Shown: one piece after another, positions 1-5,745 of the stretch | Layout of the letters: each line of letters begins with the position of its first letter | How positions within the stretch are numbered: the first letter of the stretch is position 1 | Assembly (NCBI GenBank): GCA_045535585.1 | Contig: JAZSLY010000058.1 | Location: 1 to 5,745 of the forward strand | Direction of reading: 5' to 3' | Source of the DNA: RGIG6353 sp045535585 | GTDB lineage: Bacteria > Bacillota > Clostridia > Oscillospirales > SIG627 | Length of the DNA stretch: 5,745 nt | The notes under the pieces: generated by a model | Databases searched by the model: none | What the model saw: the letters and a program-made list of their open reading frames with translations, nothing else | Told to the model about the DNA's origin: nothing | Translations under genes and position numbers: made by a program

Positions 1-107
1 ATTCCCTCAACATTTCTGTGTACCTTTTCAAAATCAATATAGTAGCCATAGTCTGCTATGCTGTCACGAAAGCTTGATAGCCAAGTCATAAAATCTCTAT
101 TTGCCAT
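1..107 (-). CDS. DpnII/MboI-family type II restriction endonuclease, N-terminal fragment
   Basis: This is the first 35 codons of a gene that runs off the left edge. It starts at ATG 107-105, preceded by AAGGAG (121-116) with 8 nt spacing. The visible protein starts MANRDFMTWLSSFRDSIADY and continues with a YYIDFEKV stretch and an NVEG stretch. From memory of the family, this matches the N-terminus of GATC-cutting endonucleases such as R.DpnII and R.MboI, which share a WLS...D...YY.DF.KV..N pattern. Those enzymes cut unmethylated GATC and leave methylated DNA intact. The gene lies 12 nt downstream of a Dam-family GATC methyltransferase on the same strand, the expected partner, which strongly supports the call. 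The ribosome binding site overlaps the stop codon of the methyltransferase, so translation is probably coupled. The catalytic PD-(D/E)XK region is outside the window, so whether the full gene is intact cannot be judged. Confidence 0.82.
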   Translation of the reverse strand, partial: MANRDFMTWLSSFRDSIADYGYYIDFEKVHRNVEG

Positions 108-115
108 ATTCGTAA

Positions 116-121
116 CTCCTT
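116..121 (-). promoter_or_regulatory. Ribosome binding site of the endonuclease, overlapping the methyltransferase stop
   Basis: AAGGAG on the minus strand, 8 nt before the endonuclease ATG. Its first two bases are the last two bases of the TAA stop (122-120) of the methyltransferase. Ribosomes finishing the methyltransferase therefore stop exactly on the initiation site for the nuclease, an arrangement typical of translational coupling. Confidence 0.8.
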
Positions 122-1190
122 AAAAATTTGAAATTAAAATCTCTTTAATTTTTCCTCTCGCTTCCCCGTTGCAATTAATCATTCGAGTGGCTTCAACTCT
201 CTTAATCGTATGAGCAGAGTAGAGGTTATCAAAGAAATCATCCTCTGTGTTAGAATTCTTTGGATCTGAATTGCTTACAACTACTTTTGCACCTTTTTTG
301 TGCATTTTCTCTACAAAATCCGCAAGCTCAATTTGTTCTTCGTCATTAAATATGTTTTCAGTATATGCAGTAAAGCTTGCCGTTTCGGTTAAAGGTCTAT
401 ATGGTGGATCAAAATAAACAAATGTATTTTCGTCAATAAAGTTTGCCGACTCTCTGTAATCACCACAAACGATTTCAACTTTTTGAAGCTTATCCGATAC
501 CGCACGAAGATTTTTTTCATCGCAAATAAGAGGATTTTTATATGCGCCCATAGGAACATTGAAAAGACCTTTTTTATTAACTCTAAACAAGCCGTTAAAG
601 CAAGTCTTATTAAGAAATATCATTAGAGCCCCTTTTTCGATATTTTCAGCTTCGTTACCATTAACCTTTAACTCATTAAACCTATCTCTTTTTGCCATAT
701 AATATATTTTTCTGTCTTCCGTTTCAAGAGGCACAAATTCGCCTTGATATTCGTTAAGCAAAGTTATTAATTCTTCTATATGCTCTCTTATGATAACATA
801 AGTGTTTATAAGCTCAGCATTTATATCACTTATATAAATCTGTTGTATTTCATATTTGCTGAGAATATCAAAAAGAACGGCGCCACCACCTACAAAAGGC
901 TCGGCATACTTTGTGATTGTTCCGTCATCAAAAGGGTAATATTTTTCAATTTCCTTTAATAACTGCCCTTTTCCGCCTGCCCATTTTAGAAAAGGTTTTG
1001 CCATCTTTTCGTCAGTGGTATTATATCTTGTGCTTCTTGCATCAATAGGCTTTTCTGCATTCGTCGGTATAAGCCACATTTTCCCCAACATTTGTGCATT
1101 TTTTATTCTATTTTCAGAGCACAGAACAGCTACTCGTCTTTGGGATATACCCCATCTGTCAGCTGCTTCTCTTGCAGACATAACTTCCAT
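120..1190 (-). CDS. Dam/DpnM-type DNA adenine-N6 methyltransferase (GATC) with N-terminal helix-turn-helix
   Basis: Predicted to methylate adenine in GATC using S-adenosylmethionine, protecting host DNA from the adjacent DpnII-like nuclease. The protein has 356 residues. Residues 63-356 form an alpha-class amino methyltransferase: KWAGGKGQLL at 69-78, the SAM-binding FVGGG at 99-103, a Dam-like block FNGLFRVNKKGLFNVPMG at 198-215, catalytic DPPY at 261-264, and an SFTAYT element after it. The family is normally about 270-290 residues and starts near MAKPFLKWAGG, which here is Met63. The extra residues 1-62 hold a small excisionase/MerR-like helix-turn-helix (about 4-29, with AREAADRWGIS and QRRVAVLC) followed by a wing-like GKMWLIP and a linker. 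The long start (ATG 1190-1188) is preferred because AAGGGGG lies 7 nt upstream, whereas Met63 (1004-1002) has no well-placed ribosome binding site. The gene is AT-rich compared with polA, suggesting transfer. GATC specificity is inferred from family resemblance and the neighbouring nuclease. Confidence 0.92.
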   Translation of the reverse strand: MEVMSAREAADRWGISQRRVAVLCSENRIKNAQMLGKMWLIPTNAEKPIDARSTRYNTTDEKMAKPFLKWAGGKGQLLKEIEKYYPFDDGTITKYAEPFVGGGAVLFDILSKYEIQQIYISDINAELINTYVIIREHIEELITLLNEYQGEFVPLETEDRKIYYMAKRDRFNELKVNGNEAENIEKGALMIFLNKTCFNGLFRVNKKGLFNVPMGAYKNPLICDEKNLRAVSDKLQKVEIVCGDYRESANFIDENTFVYFDPPYRPLTETASFTAYTENIFNDEEQIELADFVEKMHKKGAKVVVSNSDPKNSNTEDDFFDNLYSAHTIKRVEATRMINCNGEARGKIKEILISNF

Positions 1191-1197
1191 ATTTATA

Positions 1198-1204
1198 CCC
1201 CCTT
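1198..1204 (-). promoter_or_regulatory. Ribosome binding site that fixes the long methyltransferase start
   Basis: AAGGGGG on the minus strand, 7 nt before ATG 1190-1188. It is a strong Shine-Dalgarno match at ideal spacing and is the main reason to include the N-terminal helix-turn-helix in the methyltransferase rather than starting at the internal Met63. Confidence 0.78.
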
Positions 1205-1218
1205 ACCTATTGTATATC

Positions 1219-1247
1219 ATTATATTCCAAATCTAGAACAAAAGCAA
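1219..1247 (-). promoter_or_regulatory. Predicted sigma-70/sigma-A promoter of the restriction-modification operon
   Basis: On the minus strand, TTGCTT (1247-1242) is separated by 17 nt from a perfect TATAAT (1224-1219). The -35 box matches consensus at only 3 of 6 positions, but the -10 box and spacing are optimal. Transcription would start around 1211-1213, giving a leader of about 20-25 nt that includes the AAGGGGG ribosome binding site. A promoter here would let the restriction-modification pair be expressed independently of polA upstream. Confidence 0.6.
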
Positions 1248-1254
1248 TACCAAA
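1224..1254 (-). repeat. Direct repeat TTTGGWAT over the promoter, candidate operator
   Basis: TTTGGTAT (1254-1247) and TTTGGAAT (1231-1224) are 7/8 identical on the minus strand and 23 bp apart start to start, about two helical turns. The first touches the -35 box and the second ends at the first base of the -10 box. A protein bound here would block polymerase. The helix-turn-helix of the methyltransferase is the obvious candidate, but this is inference, and an 8-bp repeat in AT-rich DNA can arise by chance. Confidence 0.25.
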
Positions 1255-1376
1255 GCACGATCTTTTTCTCTCAAAATCATTTTTTCTACGAAAAAGCTAT
1301 TGTCGTGAAAGCTTCTACTTCCTCTAAAATTAAAATTACTTTGTTTTTGACGCTCTGGACGATTTTAACGTCTCCG

Positions 1377-3959
1377 TCATTCTTTCGCTTCAAGCCAGTT
1401 CTTACCCACGCCCACGTCTACCGAGAGAGAAACCTTCATTTGTGCCACTCGTTCCATTTCCTCTTTCAAAATGACCGACGCTCTTTCCCTTTCGCTCTCG
1501 GGGGCTTCTATAATAAGCTCGTCGTGCACCTGCAAGATAAGTCGGCTCATAAGTCCCTCTTTTTCAAGGCGTCTTGCTGTCTTGACCATAGCAAGCTTGA
1601 TAAGGTCGGCGGCAGTACCCTGAATGGGAGAATTCTTTGCCACACGCTCACCGAAGGCACGAAGCTGTTTTTTCGTTCCCGTAAGCTCGGGGATATAGCG
1701 TTTTCTGCCCCACATAGTAGTGACGTATCCGTCACGTGTAGCGTCCTGAACTGTGCGTGTGAGATATTCCTTTATCTTTGGATAGGTGGCGAAATAGCCG
1801 TTGATGTAGTCCTTTGCCTCCTTCATAGAAACGTGAAGGTCGCCTGCCAGAGAAAACTCGCCTATTCCGTATACTATACCGAAATTCACCGCCTTTGCCC
1901 TGCCTCGAAGCTCACCCGTTACCTTGTCAAGCGGCACGCCAAAGACGAGAGAAGCGGTGGCGGAATGGATGTCCGCGCCCGAATTAAAGGCTGAAATAAG
2001 GTTTTCGTCGCCTGACATATGGGCAAGCACACGCAATTCAATCTGTGAGTAATCGGCGTCAATCAGCACCGAGCCCTCCTCTGCCACGAAGAAGCGGCGA
2101 AGCGTACTGCCCTCCTTCGTCCTGACGGGAATGTTCTGCAAATTAGGCTCGGCAGAGGACAGTCTGCCCGTCTGGGTCAGGGCTTGATTGAAGCTTGTGT
2201 GAATACGCCCGTCCTCGCCTATAACCGCAATAAGCCCTTCAATATAGGTGCCGTAAAGCTTGGAAAGCTTGCGGTATTCAAGTATATAGTCAACTATCGG
2301 ATGATGAAAACGAAGCTTCTCCAGCGTCTCAGCATCGGTTGAGTAGCCCGTCTTGTTCTTCTTTGTTGCGGGGAGAGCAAGCTTTTCAAAAAGCACAGCG
2401 CCAAGCTGCTTCGGGGAATTGATATTGAATTCCTCCCCTGCCAGCGCCCATATTTCCTTCATTGATGCGTCAAGCTTGGTTTTCAGCTCCACGCCAAAGT
2501 GCTCAATGCCCTCACGGTCCACCATAAAGCCTCGGCTTTCCATTCCTGCAAGCACGTAGGAAAGGGGCAATTCCACCTCGTAGTAAAGGTAGGTCAACCC
2601 TTCCGACTCTATCCTCTCCTTAAGCACGCCGTAAAGCTCCTCCAGCAAAGGCAGACGAAGGTCAAACGCCTTTTCAGCCCCTGGGAAAAGGCTCTTTGAC
2701 AAATACGACATCACGATTTTGCCAAGGTCGCCTCGGCTGTCGGGGTTGTCGATATAGGACGCAAGCTGAATATCAAAGGCTACAAGGCTCTCACGTGGCA
2801 CTCTGCCAAGAGAAATCACCTTGTGCCAGAAGCCCTTGGAGTCGAAAAGCGACAGCCTTGCGCCCGACGCCTCTATGGCGTCTACCGCCTCTCCCGTGGC
2901 TTCTGTTGAATAGAATTTTCCACCCTTGTGATAATAGAATTTACCGTCAATCAGGTCGAGGGTAACAACCTCTCCCTCAAATAGCCCTGCAAACTCTCCT
3001 GCCGAAACGCTTTCGCTTTCCCCTCGTGACTCCTCCACGCTGTCGAAGGAAATCTGTCCGTCGTCACCTGCGACACTTTTGGTGTGTGTTGGCTCTGCAT
3101 CAAGACCGAAGCGTGACATCATTTTGGTAAATTCCAGCTCCACGAAAAGAGCACGGAGCGCCGTCACGTCACGCTCTTTCAGCACAAGCTCGTCAAAGCC
3201 CGGAAGCCCTGCCACCTCGGTATTGATTGTGGCAAGCGCTTTTGAAAGGTAGGCGTTGTCCTTGTCTGCCGAAAGCTTTGCCTTCACCGATGCGCCTGCG
3301 TCAAGCTCTCCTTTTTCAAGGCTTTCATAGACGCCGTCAAGGGTTTTCGCCACGACGAGAAGCTTTATCGCCGTCTTTTCTCCTATTCCCGCGACACCCG
3401 GGATATTGTCGGAGGAGTCGCCCATCAGCGCTTTAAGGTCTATCATTTTTTCGGGGTCAAGGGAATATTTCTCCCTTATTGCGTCGGGGGTATAGACCAC
3501 GTCGTCACCCGTTGACGCCAAAATCAAGGTGATATCCTCACGGACAAGCTGGAGCGCGTCACGGTCTCCCGTAACGAGATAGCTCTTTCCCTCAAAATTA
3601 TGAGATAGCGTACCGAGAATATCGTCTGCCTCAAAGCCCTCACGGCTTACCGTGGCAATACCGAGAAGCCTTGTGGCTTCCTTGATGATATCCACCTGAC
3701 TTAAAAGCTCCTCGGGGGTCTTGTGTCTGCCTGCCTTGTAGGCGTCGTACATTTTGTGCCTGAAGGTAGGCGCTTTCAGGTCGAACGCCACCGCCACGTA
3801 GTCGGGGTGTATTGCATCGAGATGCTTTTTCAATATATTAAGATAGCCGTAAACCGCGTTGGTGGGCACGCCCGACCTTGTAACAAGGGGTCGCACGCCG
3901 TAAAATGCACGGTTCATTATACTGTTTCCGTCAACGATAAGAAGCTTTTTATCCTTCAT
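1377..3959 (-). CDS. polA: DNA polymerase I
   Basis: Fills gaps and removes RNA primers during lagging-strand synthesis and repair. The 860 residues carry the full family architecture. The 5' nuclease domain (about 1-290) has metal-binding signatures LIVDGN (7-12), VAFD (57-60), FEADD (109-113), GDRD (131-134) and GDSSDNIPGV (180-189). A region equivalent to the 3'-5' proofreading domain (about 300-470) lacks the DxE, NxxxD-type and YxxxD active-site motifs; near 335 there is DLI where the family has DTE, although FDIQLASYI (395-403) still aligns. The polymerase domain has motif A DYSQIELR (636-643), motif B R685/K689/F693/Y697 and motif C VHDE (811-814), all intact. It is thus predicted active as polymerase and 5' nuclease but without proofreading, as in Bacillus-type Pol I. 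The ATG is preceded by GAGGG at 7 nt spacing. It follows the AEC transporter by only 19 nt, so the two are probably cotranscribed. No clear intrinsic terminator follows the TGA. Confidence 0.98.
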   Translation of the reverse strand: MKDKKLLIVDGNSIMNRAFYGVRPLVTRSGVPTNAVYGYLNILKKHLDAIHPDYVAVAFDLKAPTFRHKMYDAYKAGRHKTPEELLSQVDIIKEATRLLGIATVSREGFEADDILGTLSHNFEGKSYLVTGDRDALQLVREDITLILASTGDDVVYTPDAIREKYSLDPEKMIDLKALMGDSSDNIPGVAGIGEKTAIKLLVVAKTLDGVYESLEKGELDAGASVKAKLSADKDNAYLSKALATINTEVAGLPGFDELVLKERDVTALRALFVELEFTKMMSRFGLDAEPTHTKSVAGDDGQISFDSVEESRGESESVSAGEFAGLFEGEVVTLDLIDGKFYYHKGGKFYSTEATGEAVDAIEASGARLSLFDSKGFWHKVISLGRVPRESLVAFDIQLASYIDNPDSRGDLGKIVMSYLSKSLFPGAEKAFDLRLPLLEELYGVLKERIESEGLTYLYYEVELPLSYVLAGMESRGFMVDREGIEHFGVELKTKLDASMKEIWALAGEEFNINSPKQLGAVLFEKLALPATKKNKTGYSTDAETLEKLRFHHPIVDYILEYRKLSKLYGTYIEGLIAVIGEDGRIHTSFNQALTQTGRLSSAEPNLQNIPVRTKEGSTLRRFFVAEEGSVLIDADYSQIELRVLAHMSGDENLISAFNSGADIHSATASLVFGVPLDKVTGELRGRAKAVNFGIVYGIGEFSLAGDLHVSMKEAKDYINGYFATYPKIKEYLTRTVQDATRDGYVTTMWGRKRYIPELTGTKKQLRAFGERVAKNSPIQGTAADLIKLAMVKTARRLEKEGLMSRLILQVHDELIIEAPESERERASVILKEEMERVAQMKVSLSVDVGVGKNWLEAKE

Positions 3960-3978
3960 AAAATTTCCCTCATAATAA

Positions 3979-4899
3979 TTATAGCATCAATAGCATCAAT
4001 GGCATGGTCACAATGCTCAGCATCGTACTGAGAAGCAGAATATCCGCCGCATTTTCCTGACCCTCGCCGAGCATCTCGGAAAAGTTCAAAACAACGCTTG
4101 CCACGGGACAGCAACAGAGAATAAAGGCGGTAAAAAGCAGGTCACGGGACACCGACAGAACGGAGAAGAGGAAGAACGCAATCATCGGGTAAACAAACTG
4201 CTTTAAAAACACGGTAAAGTAGAAAAGGGGTGTTGAGAATATGGGCTTTATTTTTACAGTTGCAAGGCGCATACCAAGCACCATCATAGAAAGGGGCGTG
4301 GTCATTCTGCCAAGGAGCGAGAGGGCGCTCTGCAGGTCGGAAGAAAACCTGATTTCAAGGGCGTAGAAAAGAATTGCAAGAATAAAGCCGATAGTGCCCG
4401 GGTTTAAAAAGACCTTTTTCACGCTGACGTACTTTTTGTCACCCGTGATAATAGTTGAACCGATAGTCCAGCACAGAATATTCATCACCACGGCGTAGGC
4501 GTTGGCGTAAACTATCGCCTCGGGGAAATGAGGCATCAGCTTTTCCAGAACTGGCGCACCGAAGAAAACGCAGTTTCCAAAGCAGGAGGCAATAGTGCAT
4601 ATTCTGTATTTTACGCTCTCCCACTTACTCTTATACAAGGTAGAGACCGATAGAAGAATAACGATCTGCAAAACGAGTATCGCTCCCATAAACAAGAGCA
4701 CCTCGCCGAGAAAGCCCCACGAAAAGTCTAACTTGTTAAAGGCGTATACAGAAAAACAGGGCTGGCAAACGTAAATTAAAATCTTTGAAATTATCGACAT
4801 TGCCGACTCGGGAAACATTTTCCCCTTCATCATTATAAAGCCCGGCACGGCGTATAAAAGCATCAGGGCAACTATTGAAAGCGTGGCTAAAAAATCCAT
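3979..4899 (-). CDS. AEC (auxin efflux carrier) family transporter
   Basis: An inner-membrane permease of the AEC family, which in bacteria includes malate and other organic-anion carriers; the substrate cannot be read from sequence. The 306 residues form about ten hydrophobic segments (roughly 5-24, 36-54, 63-87, 103-120, 128-151, 165-183, 200-213, 222-248, 254-272 and 287-306). Family-like features are IYVCQPC (42-48) at the first half's proline kink, CFGNCVFFGAPVLE (106-119), the glycine/proline-broken TPLSMMVLGMRLA (201-213), and the C-terminal PVASVVLNFSE followed by AADILLLSTMLSIVTMPL. Length is typical for the family. The ATG is preceded by AAGGAG at good spacing. It ends 19 nt before polA, suggesting one transcript, although the functions look unrelated. 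The 62-nt gap to the upstream acyltransferase shows no convincing promoter or terminator. GC content is like polA, so it appears native. Confidence 0.9.
   Translation of the reverse strand: MDFLATLSIVALMLLYAVPGFIMMKGKMFPESAMSIISKILIYVCQPCFSVYAFNKLDFSWGFLGEVLLFMGAILVLQIVILLSVSTLYKSKWESVKYRICTIASCFGNCVFFGAPVLEKLMPHFPEAIVYANAYAVVMNILCWTIGSTIITGDKKYVSVKKVFLNPGTIGFILAILFYALEIRFSSDLQSALSLLGRMTTPLSMMVLGMRLATVKIKPIFSTPLFYFTVFLKQFVYPMIAFFLFSVLSVSRDLLFTAFILCCCPVASVVLNFSEMLGEGQENAADILLLSTMLSIVTMPLMLLML
3981..3998. repeat. Two tandem copies of a 9-bp unit at the end of the AEC gene
   Basis: ATAGCATCA occurs twice head to tail (3981-3989 and 3990-3998). It encodes the last residues of the transporter as TTG ATG CTA repeated, giving Leu-Met-Leu twice just before the stop. 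Gain or loss of a unit would keep the reading frame. Probably a minor local duplication in a hydrophobic tail. Confidence 0.5.
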
Positions 4900-4961
4900 T
4901 TTTCTCTCCTTATTTTATTCATCGGCAAACTAATCTTTTATTGCAATTTGCTATTTCTATG

Positions 4962-5745
4962 CTATTTTTTCTTCAATGCATATGCTTTTGATGGAAAAAA
5001 GAAGAAATTCAAAAATTTTACTTTCTTTGAAATTACTGCCGCTAACACCGAAAATGCTAATCCGAGGGCAGTTCCCAAAAGAATATGAATCCACCACTGA
5101 CCTATATTCAAGCGAAGCAGGATTATTCTTGTTCCTGCCGTAAATATGGTGTGTAACAAATAAATCTGAAAAGAATACTTATTTACAAAATCGAGAAAAC
5201 GAGCCATTGCCTTACAGTTCTGGAGTATAGAAATGAACATAATACTGGAATATATTCCAAACAGTATCATTATTTCCTTTATGAACGGAGCTTCAATTTT
5301 GTTTAGTATAACAAAAACGACACCTGTTACTATATGCATTAATACAATTAAACATTTAGACAAATTTGAGAGCTTTGTGATGCTTTTGAAGTCCACGAAT
5401 GTGCCGATTCCAAAAGCAAGTGCCGAGTAAAACACCACATCCAGACTTCCGAGGGGAATACTAAAAAGCGGAGCTAAATAGCCTATTAAAACAACAATAA
5501 GCGTAATTTGCCAATTTTTTAATATTCCCGAAAAAGCCGTCCAAATACAAAACAAAAAGAACAGTGCATACAAAAACCAATATTGAGCAACAGGAGTTTT
5601 CCAAATATAAAGAATATCTGAAACTGCAAAACCGGTATTTGATTCTCCAACTAAGCTGTTTATCAATATATAAACAACTGAAAAAACTATGTATGGAATA
5701 CCGAGATTGTAAAGCTTATAGAGAAGAAATCCCCATTTACTTTTC
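4962..5745 (-). CDS. Acyltransferase family 3 membrane protein, C-terminal part
   Basis: The frame is open to the right edge, with 260 codons visible and the true start beyond the window; a TTG at 5666 is inside the frame and need not be the start, because the preceding codons (GIPYIVFSVVYI) also look like protein. Visible features are about eight hydrophobic segments, YWFLYALFF soon after the first complete loop, and YSFQIYLLH near the C-terminal third, both typical of Acyl_transf_3 proteins that O-acetylate surface polysaccharides, lipids or exported sugars. The N-terminal segment, where the family's conserved Arg/His catalytic region lies, is not in the window. The protein ends in a lysine-rich tail. 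The gene is about one third GC in the line counted, much lower than the following AEC and polA genes, which suggests accessory, perhaps transferred, cell-surface DNA. The acceptor molecule is unknown. Confidence 0.85.
   Translation of the reverse strand, partial: KSKWGFLLYKLYNLGIPYIVFSVVYILINSLVGESNTGFAVSDILYIWKTPVAQYWFLYALFFLFCIWTAFSGILKNWQITLIVVLIGYLAPLFSIPLGSLDVVFYSALAFGIGTFVDFKSITKLSNLSKCLIVLMHIVTGVVFVILNKIEAPFIKEIMILFGIYSSIMFISILQNCKAMARFLDFVNKYSFQIYLLHTIFTAGTRIILLRLNIGQWWIHILLGTALGLAFSVLAAVISKKVKFLNFFFFPSKAYALKKK

Noticed and set aside
1002..1004. Internal Met63 as the methyltransferase start
   Set aside because: It coincides with the usual family start, but no ribosome binding site is properly spaced before it, while the upstream start has AAGGGGG at 7 nt and the added segment forms a recognisable domain.
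1294..1314. Weak hairpin (AAGCT/AGCTT) followed on the minus strand by a short T run, as a possible polA terminator
   Set aside because: The stem is only 5 bp, AT-rich and has an 11-nt loop, which is too weak to support an intrinsic terminator. Read-through from polA into the restriction-modification genes is possible.
1092..1994. Long plus-strand open frame of 300 codons spanning the polA 3' end and the upstream gap
   Set aside because: It overlaps two well-supported minus-strand genes, its product has no recognisable domain and low-complexity cysteine/histidine-rich composition, and it is best explained as an antisense shadow.
3978..3983. Extended -10 box (TGCTATAAT) on the minus strand just upstream of polA
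   Set aside because: There is no matching -35 box, and the start would fall at about 3971, on the polA ribosome binding site, leaving almost no leader. It overlaps the end of the transporter coding sequence.
70..5717. AAGCTT occurs 15 times in the window, far above the one or two expected
   Set aside because: Ten copies lie in polA and nine of those are in-frame AAG CTT codons for Lys-Leu, so codon preference and a common dipeptide explain most of the excess.

Overview
The window looks like a piece of a Bacillota (Firmicutes), probably clostridial, chromosome. The pointers are strong AGGAG-type ribosome binding sites, a DNA polymerase I without a recognisable proofreading active site, and a small DNA-binding N-terminal domain of a style common in clostridia. 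The genus cannot be named from this sequence. All five genes lie on the minus strand, so transcription runs from the high to the low coordinates.

In transcription order: (1) an acyltransferase-3 family membrane protein, 5' end beyond the right edge (4962-5745); (2) an AEC (auxin efflux carrier) family transporter (3979-4899); (3) polA, DNA polymerase I (1377-3959), starting 19 nt after the transporter stop; (4) a 186-nt gap with a predicted promoter; (5) a DpnII/MboI-type restriction-modification pair. The pair consists of a Dam-family adenine methyltransferase carrying an extra N-terminal helix-turn-helix (120-1190), and 12 nt later the start of a DpnII-like endonuclease (1-107), cut by the left edge. 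Both should act on GATC.

Base composition is a mosaic. The transporter and polA are about 50-58% GC in the lines I counted, while the restriction-modification pair and the acyltransferase are about one third GC. This suggests accessory, probably transferred, DNA on both sides of a housekeeping segment.

The most interesting object is the restriction-modification module. Its methyltransferase seems to carry its own candidate transcriptional regulator as an N-terminal domain, a repeated 8-bp element overlaps its promoter, and the endonuclease ribosome binding site overlaps the methyltransferase stop codon. GATC occurs only 4 times in 5745 bp and never in the 2583-bp polA. I found no RNA genes, CRISPR array, insertion sequence or convincing intrinsic terminator.
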